From: Shinisaurus crocodilurus
Lineage: Eukaryota; Chordata; Lepidosauria; Squamata; Shinisauridae
Direction of reading: 5' to 3'
Assembly (NCBI GenBank): GCA_021292165.1
Contig: CM037877.1
Location: 206,750,715 to 206,814,714 of the forward strand
DNA length: 64,000 nucleotides
Position 1 is the first letter of the stretch; every line of letters starts with the position of its first letter. The translations under genes and the position numbers were made by a program. Positions 1-11,100 of the stretch are shown here, in pieces. Below the pieces are notes generated by a model. The model saw only the letters and a list, made by a program, of their open reading frames with translations, made no database searches and was not told where the DNA came from.

Positions 1-708
1 GATCGCTCTGCCCGTCACCTACCATGTAGCGACACAGCAGAATTATCCAGCCTCAGAGAAGGTTGCCATTGATTGCTGCTCTTCCAATCAAGAGACATGC
101 CGCAAACAAGAACTCATACAGAAGCATGGGGAAGAGTTCCTCTGAGTGTGGATAATCTTTATTCTTACATGCTCTACAAGGAAACCTTTTGCAATGCAAC
201 AATGAAATGTGCCTTCAATTTTAATGCCAGGGGGTGGGTGGGGGATAGAATGTAACTCACTATCAGAAATTTGAGGAACACAGAGTTAAAGTAATAAAAC
301 AAAGCTGTGTTGCCAGCTGGCCTAACCTGACCCCTGAGGTTCGGTGAGGATTAATCCTTTCTTGTGTTTCTCCCCGGATGGTTTTATGTGACTAATCAAT
401 CAGGCCGGCTGTTGGTCACAGACAATGCTTTGTAACCAACCCTGGCCATTAGTAAATACTATCCCAGTCTTGCCCCGTGTGCCTGCCAACTCAAATAGAC
501 TGGCCTTCCTCTGGTCAAAGTACAATTTTTAAAAACTCATAAGCACAGCGTAAAGACAAACAACAATACCAATAAAGTGATCAGCGTAGACTTCCCTTCA
601 TCATGTCCTCCTACCCCACATCCAAATGTCTTTCACCCCAGGCTGTTGTTAGGCAGGCAGTCCTGTTAGTCACTGATTTTGACATTCATCAATGGGATTT
701 TCAGAATA
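1..708. other. No gene or repeat recognised
   Basis: No coding frame or repeat is supportable. The PRICKLE4 5' UTR and promoter may lie somewhere between here and 8.0 kb but no convincing CpG-rich promoter is visible. Confidence 0.5.
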
Positions 709-965
709 GCCTGTGCAGATTTATTTATTTATTTATTTATTATATTTATATCCCACCTTTTTTCTTGCAAGGAACCCAAGGCGGCTTACATAATCCTCCT
801 CCTCCTCCTCTCCATTTTATCCTCACAACAACCCTGTGAGGTAGGTTAGGCTGAGAGTCAGTGACTGGCCCAAAGTCACCCAGTGAGTTTCATGGCCGAG
901 TGGGGACTAGAACCCGGATCTCCCGAGTCCCAGTCCAACATCCTAACCACTACGCCACACTGGCT
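709..965 (-). mobile_element. Sauria-type SINE
   Basis: On the - strand the copy has the tRNA-like head GTGTGGCGTAGTGGTTAGGA, GGGTTCTAGTCCCC, then CTCAGCCTAACCTACCTCA and ends in ATAAATAAATAAATA. Box A and B and the (AATA)n tail are intact. Confidence 0.85.
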
Positions 966-1611
966 TTCCGTTCTTGCTGTACTAGGGGGAAATGGTGGAT
1001 TTGGAAAATGTAGAAATTGAGGACTGACTTGCACAACCTTCTTGAGGATGCTTATTTTAAATAAGCTAGATTACATCAACCTTGTTTGAATTTGCACAGT
1101 GACAGTGTTGATAGGTTTGCCACACACCCAGATGCCAGCATGCCTATTAGGAGCTATGTAACATTTTGCACACAATGGTAATGGAAGTGCTGGTGATCTG
1201 GGCATATGCCAAGCCTTTAATGCAACCAGTCACAACATGAGCATTCAAAGTGTGTTGAATGAAACTTCTAGCCCGCCTCCCACATCACTGAGAAATCTTA
1301 AAAACAATTAAGATAAAAACTATTGCAGCAAACCGACAAACATTAGAATCTCAACCGCAGGTAAATTTTCAAAGGCTTGCCTAAAATGGCAGGCCTTGCA
1401 AAGCTTTCTTAAGCATTAGCAACAAAATGAAGCCCAAACTAAGGTGGTGTGAATTGGCCCTCACTCAAGGGTTATCAGAGCTTGTCGGAAGGAGGATGTT
1501 TAAGGCCTCGTCCAAAGGGTGGCAAGGTTGGGCAAGCAGCAGGGCTCCAAGAGCAGCAAAGAGCACTTCCCTAACATGGCCATCATTTCCTGTGTGGGGG
1601 TGTGAGTGTAG

Positions 1612-1742
1612 ACCAGCCATTGCGAACCTGGTGCCCTCCAGATGTTTTGGACTTCAACTCATATGTTCCCGAGTCAGCATAGCCAACGGTCAGAAATGCT
1701 GGGAGTTGTAGTCCAAAAGATCTAGAAGGCACGAGGTTGGGG
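1612..1742. mobile_element. Diverged hAT MITE
   Basis: CCAGCCATTGCGAACCTGG, CAGATGTTTTGGACT and GGGAGTTGTAGTCCAAAAG are the older version of the palindrome family. Confidence 0.6.
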
Positions 1743-1849
1743 AAGGCAGGTGTGGACTATTATTATGCTTTTGTTATTTATTTCTTAAAATTTCTAAACT
1801 GCCCAAATTTGCCTTGGAAAATAAAAAGGACTTCACCTTGCACCAAAAA

Positions 1850-2713
1850 GACCATAATGTAGGTGCCAGGCAAGCTCCTTCAGGTAACCTGGCCTCAAAC
1901 TGCTTAGGGATTTAAAGGTTAAAACCAGCACTTTTTAGGCATGGAAATGGACTGGCAGTCTGTTCAGATGCCAAAGTACTGGCATAATGTCATTGTATCA
2001 TCCAGTCCCTATTGACACTCTAGCAGACTGTTTCAGTCTAACTGAGGTTTCTGGACTGTTTTCAAAGACAACCTCACATATAATGCATTGCAATAACCCA
2101 AATGGGAGGTTACCAGAGCATGAATAACTGTTGCTATTTTTCTCCAGGTAGGGTCATTACTGATATATCAGCCTAAGCTGATAAAAAGAACTCCAAGCCA
2201 CTGAGTCTACCTGTGCCAATGATGGATCCAGGAACACCCCCAAACTATGAACCTGATCCTTTATGCGGAGCGTAACCCCCTCCAGAATGGGATAAACACT
2301 ATTTAGTCGGACAGATGAATCCTCCATAGACAGTGAATCTATCTTTTCTGGACAAAGTCTGTTTGTTGACTGTCATCCAGTCCATTGTGCTGCCCAAGCA
2401 CTGGTTCAGAACATCAACTACCTCACCTGTATTAGATGAACAGGAGAGGTAGAACTAGGTGTCATCCACATATTGGTGACACCTCAGCCCACATCCAGGA
2501 TAACCTCTCCCAGTTGTTTCATGTAAATATTGAAACGCATGGGGATAAAATAGAGCCCGGTGGAACTCTGTAGCATAAGTGCCACAGGGCAGAGCAATAA
2601 TCCCCCAGCATCACCTTCTGGAATCAGCTATCCAAGTAGGAGCAGCACCACTGCACTAGAGTGCCCCCACAGCCAAACCCAGACAGGTTATCCGGAAGGA
2701 TACCACATTAAGT
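1850..2713 (-). mobile_element. CR1/L2-type LINE, reverse transcriptase and 3' part
   Basis: On the - strand HQYVDDT (near 2480) followed by VVDVLNQCLG and MDWMTVNKQTL is the YxDD region of a CR1/L2-clade reverse transcriptase. Stops are present. Confidence 0.72.
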
Positions 2714-2910
2714 GGAACATAGGAAGCTGCCTTATACTGAGTCAGACCCTTGGTCCATCTAGCCCAGTATTGTCGACACTGACTGGCAGCAGCTCTCCAG
2801 AGTTTCAGGCAGGATTCTTTCCTGGCCCTACCTGGAGATGCCAGGAATTGAACCTGGGACCTTCTGCATGCAAAGCATGTGCTCTATCACACTGAGCTAT
2901 GGTCCCTCCC
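2714..2910 (-). mobile_element. tRNA-Ala-derived SINE
   Basis: The - strand reads CATAGCTCAGTGTGATAGAGC, CATGCTTTGCATGC (Ala TGC anticodon arm) and GGTTCAATTCCTGGC, then a body ending AAGGCAGCTTCCTATGTTCC. Confidence 0.82.
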
Positions 2911-2911
2911 T

Positions 2912-3038
2912 ATAGGACCTAGTATTCCAAGGCAGTCACCCATCCAAGTACTTACCAGGCCCAACCCTGCTTAGTGCTTAGCTTCCAAGATCAGACAAGA
3001 TCGGGCTGTTCAGATGTTCAAGCAGTATGAAAAGCCAC
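2912..3038 (-). pseudogene. 5S rRNA-derived sequence
   Basis: The - strand carries CCCGATCTTGTCTGATCTTG, GGAAGCTAAGCA and GTACTTGGATGGGTGACTGCC, the 5S rRNA internal promoter region. A small insertion (CACTAAG) breaks it. It abuts a tRNA-Ala SINE, so it is a SINE head or retrocopy and not a working 5S gene. Confidence 0.8.
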
Positions 3039-3040
3039 CG

Positions 3041-3600
3041 AAAGGTCCAAGTGAACAAACAGGGTCACACTCCCTTTGTTTTTCGCTTGGCAAATTTCAA
3101 CCCATAGGGTAATCAAGGTAGTTTCTTTTCCAAAATCAGGCCTGAAGTCAGACTGAAATGGATCTAAAAAATGAGTTTCATCCAACAGTGCCTGGAGTTG
3201 ATCAGTCACTACTTGCTCGAACATCTTGCCCAGGAAGGGGATTTTGCAACTGACCTATAATTGTTCTCTTCTTCTGGGTCCAGGTTAGTTTTTTCAGGAG
3301 CAGTCTGATCACCCTCTATCAAAGAGGAATGTACAACCCCCTGGACCTAACTGGAAACTTCCTCCCTATTAGCTGTGATAAGGCAAGATTGGGAAGGGTC
3401 ATGCGTACAACTGGTCAGCCAGACTTAACCAAGCATCTTTTCCACATCCTCAGGCCTCAGCAATGGAAATTCATCTAACGCAAATGGACCAGACAGTGTT
3501 CTGGACATCTCCACTACTGAAATGGCACTAACTGTGGAGTCTTTAAGTTGTGACAGATGCAAATGACTTTATGTTCAAAGTTGGTTTTTGTAAAGAAATT
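3041..3600 (-). mobile_element. CR1/L2-type LINE, upstream reverse transcriptase part
   Basis: MFEQVVTDQLQALLDETHFL and LDPFQSDFRPDFGKETTLI, then VTLFVHLDLSVAFHT, belong to the reverse transcriptase. It is separated from the 1850-2713 piece by an inserted SINE and 5S unit. Confidence 0.75.
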
Positions 3601-3647
3601 ATTATTTGCCACCATCACTGCCACAGAATAGGCTTGATAGTGAGCTC

Positions 3648-3965
3648 TAGCCCATGGGTGGGCAGAAAGTAGGTCTCCAGATGTTTGGGACATCAGCTTC
3701 AGGAGCCCCTGCCAGCATGGCCAATGTCAGGAATGCTGGGAGTAGAAGTCCCAAACATCTGGAGATCTACTTTCTGCCCACCCATGCTCTAGCCCAGTGT
3801 TCTCCAACCTTGAGCTCTAGCCCATGGGTGGGCAGAAAGTAGGTCTCCAGATGTTTGGGACATCAGCTTCCAGGAGCCTCTGCCAGCATGGCCAATGTCA
3901 GGAATGCTGGGAGTTGTAGGCCAAAAACATCTGGGGACCCAAGGTTGGAGAACACTGCTCTAGTC
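3648..3965. mobile_element. Nested palindromic MITEs
   Basis: A unit with ends CCCATGGGTGGGCAGAAAGT (inverted at 3768-3788) is followed by a hAT unit (CAGTGTTCTCCAACCTTG at 3799, ending GAGAACACTG at 3957) that itself carries a second copy of the first unit. CTCTAGCC/CTCTAGTC-like target sequence repeats at each border. Confidence 0.7.
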
Positions 3966-3975
3966 TATGCTGGTG

Positions 3976-6552
3976 CTACACTGAGTACCTGGAAGAGCAT
4001 AGCAGGGAGAGGCTAACTTCTCACTGTTCAACCACCCAGGTCTCCGTTATGCTTACCATAATTAAACCATAGATGAGCACCAACAGACCAGAGGGCAGGC
4101 TGGTAAGGCAAGCAGGATGAATGCATGGGGGTATGCACGAGTGTGGATGGAAGAGTGGGGCTCTGGCCCTGCCTGCTTCACGCATCGCATGCCATGCCGT
4201 CTGGCCCTTCTCAAAGTTGATAGATTTCTGCCGACAATGTGGCACTCTGTGGTAGAAACGTTGCTCACTCCCGAATTAGTCACTATGGTGACTGATCACC
4301 TTATTTTAATGAACAATTGAATGTGCCCACACAGATGGCCAACTCTTAGAATCTGCCAACTCTTAGAATCAAGAACTACCAAGTTGGAAGGGACCCCGGG
4401 AGATCAACCAGCTCATCCCCCAATTCCATAACAATATGCACATTCCTCATCTTAACACCGGTTTTATCTTTCAGGATAAAATGCTGACATGAGTCAAAGG
4501 CAGAATTAGGAGGGGCCATAACTCAGCAGTAAAGCATGCATTGCATTTATAGTGTACCAGACAGCAGTCGTTGGTATCAAGGCAGGAAAAGACCTGTGCA
4601 AGGACCTTGGAGAGCCCCTATTACTCAGAGTACACCGTAGTGAGCTAGATGGACCACTGGTTTGACTTCAGAGCTAGCTTACGCTAAGGGATCAGTTTCG
4701 AGGAGAACAGAAATCCGCTTCACATTCTTGCTTCCCCCAAAGTCTATTTGGCTTTTCATCCATTCATTCCTTACAGGCCATAGCCACTGCTTAACTTTGC
4801 ATGCAAATATCTGCTTCTCTTAAGCAGGCCTGCCAGGTCATTAGCTGAGCCACTAGCTCCCCCTGCTAAAGCCAGAGAGTTCCTGTTATCTTCAGCTAGC
4901 TTGGCAAGGTGTCTGTTTCTCCTGCATGTTTTGTCTCTCTTTGAATACCCATTTCTGTGTGCTCCCTTGAGTTTTAGAACATGTGTTTGATGAACGATAT
5001 GAAGAGAAGTCTCTCTCTTTAGTGAGGCCTAGTCAGGGGAGGAACTGTTCTCTTAACTGAGCAATGGAGCTTTGTAAATAAGGCCACGTTACTAGCTTAT
5101 GAAAAATTTGCAGTAGCAGCCATGCCTACACATACATGTGTTGGTCATTTATGACGCACCAATGGCCACAAAGGAAAAATAAAAAAGAGAATCCATTCTC
5201 TTCCAGTTCACAAATACTTCCATGTCTGAGCACCTGGAGGCAATTCAATTCATACCTGCCATAGTCAAGCAGGTGAGGGGAGTTGCTCTGGAGATGAAGG
5301 TGCAGCTTCTTGGCTCAGGACATGGGACCCTGGTGAGAGGGGGTCTCCTGCTGCTGCTTCTGGGTGGGCTGTTTGAAGTGCCTTGTGGAGGTTCCCCCCC
5401 CTTTCCCTTTTTTGTTGTGAGCCTGATGTGAATGAGGTATCTTATTGTTAGGCCTCTTAACATGAATTGCATTGTTTAATGTGAATATAATGTTGATATT
5501 ATTGGTACTGGATATTGTTAACTAACCTACTGGTATGACTTGTGCTTATTTAAAATGTTGATATGTTTTAAGTGAACTTTAATTGAGTAGCATTATAAGT
5601 ACTGTTTTTCTTTCAACACCAACAATTACAGCTGTTGTATTTGTTTGTTTTTGTGAACTGGTTTGAGCATGATGGGTTGTGGAAAATGCGGCACACAAAT
5701 ACATTGGCTGTGGCTATGCCTTTACAGACTTCCTGCCTCCTCTGCCTGCCTTTTGGCAAGCAGCAAAATTTACCCCACTGCACTTGGGGGACACCTTTTA
5801 ATAGCTGCTCAGAGCACTTTATTATTATTTTTAAAATGGAAAGGCAGTAGCCCCAACATCAAGATGCAGCATCCTTGGGCAGATACCAGGGCTACAGTAC
5901 CCTGGTAGGGCCCACCATTGATGCTTACCCTGCACCCCCACACCCCCTTAAAAATACATCAATCTGTTTTTTCTGAACAGCGCCAGGCAGCTACATCTGG
6001 GAGCTGCCATCTAAATTTCCCACCATGTCCCGGACACATGATGGGATATTAAAATGGCGGCTCCCACAGCCAACGGACCTGTGCTGTATTGCTGCTGCCC
6101 GCCACTGCCCCCAGGGAAGCCCACCAGGGCCCACTGACATAGAAGAGGGCTCACGAGTGGCCACCTTGCCGAAGGCTCCCTCAAACCTGGAGCTTGCCAC
6201 GAAAAGCAGGATAAACATATCCCGAAATATATTCATAAACTGATGTGGGTAAAATGAGGCACTTACCTGGCAGGGGAGACACCATGATCACGAAGGTGGT
6301 TTTCCCAGGGTAAGCCCACTGCACTCTGGGTGTGCTGCCCCTTGCAATGCCCCCGACTGCGACTGTGTAATTTGTGGCGGGGGGGGGGGGACGGCATTTG
6401 CACTTTCCCCTATAATAAAACGAGACTGCCACCATATACATTCGGGTTCCATGTAGATTCTTGTATTACAGTTTGCAAGCACATTCCAGTAGAGAGCGGC
6501 TCTACGCAGGCCTTTCAAAGCATGTACACTCTACATGCGAGGAGTAGGAATA
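3976..6552. other. Upstream region, little recognised
   Basis: Apart from the degraded SINE (4509-4680), a SINE tail relic near 4350-4430 (AGTTGGAAGGGACCCCGGG) and a LINE-like tail near 5540-5705, nothing is recognised. A G13 run lies near 6379. Confidence 0.5.
4509..4680 (+). mobile_element. Degraded tRNA-Ala-derived SINE
   Basis: GGGCCATAACTCAGCAGTAAA and GAGCTAGATGGACCACTGG keep the family outline, with the middle decayed. Confidence 0.6.
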
Positions 6553-6790
6553 GCCAGTGTGGCGTAGTGGTGAGGGTGTTGGACTGGGACTCAGGAGATC
6601 CGGGTTCTAGTCCCCGCTCGGCCATGAAACTCACTGGGTGACTTTGGGCCAGTCACTGACTCTCAGCCTAACCTACCTCACAGGGCTGTTGTGAGGATAA
6701 AATGGAGAGGAGGAGGAGAATTATGTAAGCCGCCTTGGGTTCCTTGCAGAAAAAAGGCGGGGTATAAATATAATAAATAAATAAATAGGG
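6553..6790 (+). mobile_element. Sauria-type SINE
   Basis: Full-length: CCAGTGTGGCGTAGTGG, GGGTTCTAGTCCCCGC, the shared core and a tail GGCGGGGTATAAATATAAT(AAATA)n. Confidence 0.88.
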
Positions 6791-7031
6791 ACAAATGCAC
6801 TAGCTCTGCCCCTTCTCCATCATCATTCCTGTCACCCTCTACGTTTGGAGGGCGGCTGTGTACAGTGGAGTGCCTCCTGGAAAATCAGGTTTCTAAATCA
6901 TGTGGAGAGCCTGCATGGATACAAGAGGCTTTCCGCTGCACACAAGCACCCTCCACATGCAGAGGGTGATGGGAACAATGGCAGAGGAGGGGCTAGATCT
7001 AAGTCCCCACTCCCCATCCTTGCGTGTAGAG

Positions 7032-7078
7032 CAGTGTTCTCCAACCTTGGGTCCCCAGCCCAAGGTTGGAGAACACTG
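7032..7078. mobile_element. Minimal hAT palindrome, 47 bp
   Basis: CAGTGTTCTCCAACCTTGGG to its reverse complement with almost no interior, flanked by the 8 bp duplication GTGTAGAG on both sides. Confidence 0.82.
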
Positions 7079-7593
7079 GTGTAGAGCTTACATACAATTA
7101 GAACACCTGCATAGGGCTAGTGCTGAACTTGGATCAGAGAGATCTATGTGGGTTCCAATGCCAGGTTAGCTTTGGACTTGCTGCTCCTGCATATTATAAC
7201 CCCCCACCTGTCTGTTCATCTAAATTATTCTTGTATTTGCCCCAGCCACTGCGGCGGGGGGGGGGGGATACCCAAGTTTTGCAAAAGGTTAGAAATTGTA
7301 ATGAAACAGTATCTGTTGTGCACAATGCGCTCAAGACGAGAGAATTTAGGAGGAGCAGGAACCTACACCCCCCTGTATGCAAGTTAGAACAGAAGTTGTT
7401 GGACTAGGTAGTTGAAACCGCTGCCAGTATATGCTACGCTTAATGTTTGTACTTGGACGAGAACACTCACAGAGGAAGTGAGCAAAGAAGGATAGAACTC
7501 CTTTTAGGTTCTGAAAGGTCTCTTCATCACCTCTGAAAAGAAGCCCAGTGTTCCTCTGAATACAGCAATCTTTTGGTTGGGTGTTATGCTTAT

Positions 7594-7714
7594 TTTGCCC
7601 CATGTGGCCCTCCAGAAGTTTTGGCCTACAACTCCCATGATCCCCCATCATTGGCTAGGGCAGATAGGAGTTGCAGGCAAAAACATCTGGAGGGCCACAA
7701 GTTGCCCACCCGTT
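7594..7714. mobile_element. Diverged hAT MITE
   Basis: CCCTCCAGAAGTTTTGGCC and GGCAAAAACATCTGGAGGGC form inverted ends. Confidence 0.6.
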
Positions 7715-7784
7715 ATACAGCGTAAGATCCTACTAGGGTATTCATGTTCATACACTCCTCAGTGACGCTGCCCATTGTCCAAAT

Positions 7785-7920
7785 CAGTGGTTCCCAACCT
7801 TGGGTCCCCAGATGTTGCTGGCCTACAGCTCCCAGCATACCCAGCCAGCCTGGCTAATGGCAAGGGATTCTGGGAACTGTAGTCCACCAACATCTGGGGA
7901 CCCAAGATTGGGAACCACTG
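7785..7920. mobile_element. hAT MITE, palindromic
   Basis: Terminal repeats CAGTGGTTCCCAACCTTGGG; target duplication GTCCAAAT (7777-7784, 7921-7928). Confidence 0.85.
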
Positions 7921-8026
7921 GTCCAAATGAATGACTGAGGCACACAGAAGTCCTAAGGGCATACTGGGAGTCTGTAAGTTGTGTGGGGAGGAGAGCAGTC
8001 TCTTATCACAGCCTCTTCTTTTCTAG

Positions 8027-8195
8027 CTCCTCCTTTCTGCGGATGTCCCAACTAAGCCGTATTTGGTCCCAGAGAGAGAAGGCCCCGTACGGTGGAACCT
8101 TAGCCACCCTACTGCCTGCTTCATCTTCAGACAGTGATTCTGGCTGCGCCCTGGAAGATTACCCAGGACCAACCACAGAAATCCCCCCAGCAGAG
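8027..8195 (+). CDS. PRICKLE4: PRICKLE4 exon with start codon
   Basis: The acceptor TTTTCTAG precedes 8027 and the donor GAG|GTAAGC follows 8195. The proposed start ATG is at 8043, so the first 16 bases would be 5' UTR. It encodes 51 residues ending PPAE, with the SSDSDSGCALEDY stretch that Prickle proteins carry before the PET domain. The exon ends in phase 0. Confidence 0.75.
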
Positions 8196-11100
8196 GTAAG
8201 CAGCAAGACCCTACTTTTCATTGTTCTACATTTCTTTCTATTCATGGGAAGCCTGTCTGTGTCGCAAGAGCTTCTCCTTGAAGGCCCTGGCATCTTTCTT
8301 TTGTGGGAGTTGGCCTTTTCCCTGTCGCTGTTTTTGCTGCACTCTTGGTCTGGAAGCTAAAACCACCCTGCTCTGGTGCATCACTGTCTGTGCAGATTCT
8401 GCTATGGCACGCAGCTGCCTTTTATTTATTTATTTATTTACAGCATTTTAACCCGCTCTTCAGTCTAAAAAAGGCTTCCAGAGCAGCTTACAAAAATTAA
8501 TAATGAAACAGTCCCTGCCCTCGGGCTTACAATCTAAAAGACATGACACAGAAGGCAGAGAGATTGGGAGGGAGGAAAAAAGAAGCAAAACTCAAGCACC
8601 AGGGAAAGAGGAGCAGTTGAAGATGGGACAGTCAGAATCAGCAAAACAAACTCGGCTGTATGCATAACTGCTTGACATATGCAGCGGAGCAGGGCAAGCT
8701 TTTGAGAAATTGAGCTTTTTTTCAGGTTCTTTGCTTTTGAGAAACAGCCTTTTTAAAGCTTTTTTTGTCAGAAACAGATGCTAATGCAGATGAATACTAA
8801 GGCAGATGAATGCTAAGCCAGCTCTCTTCTCCTTGCACTGCCAGTTCCTTTTCATTAGTTTTTCCACAGTAGACTTCATTCTGTTGGGCTTCATCCCTTC
8901 CCCTGGGAAACAAGTTTGTTGTGGGGGAGACGGCAGTGCAGGCAACCATTGTTCCCCAAACTCCTAGGGGAATCGCTGCTCCAACTTGGGTTCTCAGTCT
9001 TGTTTGGTTTTGCAGGTGTTGCCAAACTCTGGCTCTTGCTCCTCAGATGCAGTTTCTGCTGCCGCTCAGCTCCAGCTCCGGATCAAAACTCTCCTCCAGC
9101 AGCTGCCCCCACAAGACTGCGACGTAAGATTCTTGAAACCCCCCCCCCCATCTAGGCTCCACTGGGCCGTCTTGCCTTGTGCATGCCTTGACTGAAAGGG
9201 TCTGCTAGAACTCTCCTGTTTCCGAGCCACATACAGTTGGGCACTCCTTTTATGTACTAATAAACCTCTTGACGCTGCCAGTGGCTCTGCACTGGTTTAG
9301 CCAGGTGTGCCCTGCTATTTGTACTTTTTGAACTACCCTTTAATTCTAATCAAATTTTAGCCACACAGCTCCGTGGTCATTCCACAGAGCTACTGCAGAA
9401 GATCCCACATGGTACAGATGCAGGGTTTTATAAGAGGAAACTGTAAGAGTATAATATTGGCTTAGTTCAATGATTCCTCTACCTTCATATCTTGCCTCTA
9501 TGGGAAAGCAGCAGATACTCTTGGGGAAAGAGAACAGGAAACACAGCAAATTCAGTAATTGTTTGCTCTCAAATCCCAACGTTTAGTGTTCAGGAATGTA
9601 GAGATTCCATGCACTTTTGTCCGCACCTTCTGAGCCTCCTGGGTAATAAACAAATGGTCTCTAACACAAATTCTTGGTCACCTTGACAGGTTTGTAGCTC
9701 TCGTGACTTATGCTAGGACCACCAATGACCAAATTTGCTATGAACACTGTCATAGAAGCCTTAGATGGCACACCAGCCAAGAAGCTAGATAAGAACTTTA
9801 TTGTCTCTCCCCAGCAAGAACAGAACAGCCACAAGGAACTCCTGACTCCACCCAGTTACAACTAAGTCTGGTGCCTCTTTGTGGTTAAACTACTGTATAT
9901 AAGAATACTATCCACTACCACATGCAGCCTCCATCAATGGGGTTCTAGGTCGTCTCCTTCATGCAGTGTAGAAGACTGACACAATTAAGCCCAATACAGC
10001 AGTGCTGGTGTTATGTCTTATCCCTCTTAAAATCTTGATGCAGAGCTACATGTGATGGACAAAAGCATTCTGAAGCATTAAGGAAAGTCAGTTTGACTGC
10101 AGTCCCATATACCTGGAAGTAAGTGAACATAGCACAGCGGGTCTTTCTTCTGAGCAGACATGCACAGGATTGCAGTTACAGAAAATAAAGAGTTTTCACT
10201 TGCTTATAGTATCAGAATTTCCTGTGATCATTAATATGGTACAGGGATAATGGGCTAATATGTCTGTGGCTGCGTTCGCATGTTGTTACTGAGAATTCTT
10301 GCTTACTGTGAACGAGCAAGCATGCTGCTGCACGCTGCTCATTTGCTCCCACTTGACCCCTCCAGCCACCAGGAGCAGCTAAACGAAGCAGGAAACTTCT
10401 TTCCATGGTTTGTTTACTGTTACGGCAGAACTGCAATCTCTGGCTCATTCCTCTTCAAACAAGCCAGAATCATAAGCAGTGGGAGCGATGGAGCAGCGTA
10501 CACCAGCATGCTTGCAATTCTGGCTTACTGTGACTAATGAACTGGGCCAATACCTGCTTTTTGTCCAGTTCTCTTTCTTTCTTTCAGTATTTATAAGCTG
10601 CCTTTATGGACCACATCCAGCCAAGGCAGAAAACAAAATACAAATACAAAAAATACAAATATAATACAATATTGGTTGCTTTTTTCTCTCTGCCTCTTGC
10701 CTGTGTCTGGAGTGAACATATTTCTCAATGCTCTGTTGGATTTTGACACCATTCTTTTGCTTTTATTCAAGGAGAGATATTGCCCATCCATTGGGGAAGA
10801 TGAGAGGGAGCAGCTGCGAACGTTTGCTGCACGGCGGAGGCAAGAATCACTGGGACAGGGAGTCAAATGCCTGGTGCCCCCCACAACTCATGGATGCTTA
10901 TGCAAAAAGGTGAGCCATTGTTACCTTGATACTGGACACCAGGGTTCTCATGACTGAACCAGCAAGATCTGGTGCTAATCTTTAGCTTTACTTTCCCTGG
11001 CTGGCTTAGCATGAGAGCTGGAGTCACATTAACTTTTGACACAAAATGTCATGATTTAAAATGTGATTTTAGCTCCCAAAACTTGAATGCTACTGCATTT

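Noticed and set aside
2714..2910. Possible functional tRNA-Ala genes at SINE heads
   Set aside because: Each is followed by the SINE body and the acceptor stems do not pair properly.
2912..3038. Functional 5S rRNA gene
   Set aside because: Inserted and changed bases in the core and adjacency to a SINE mark it as a retrocopy.
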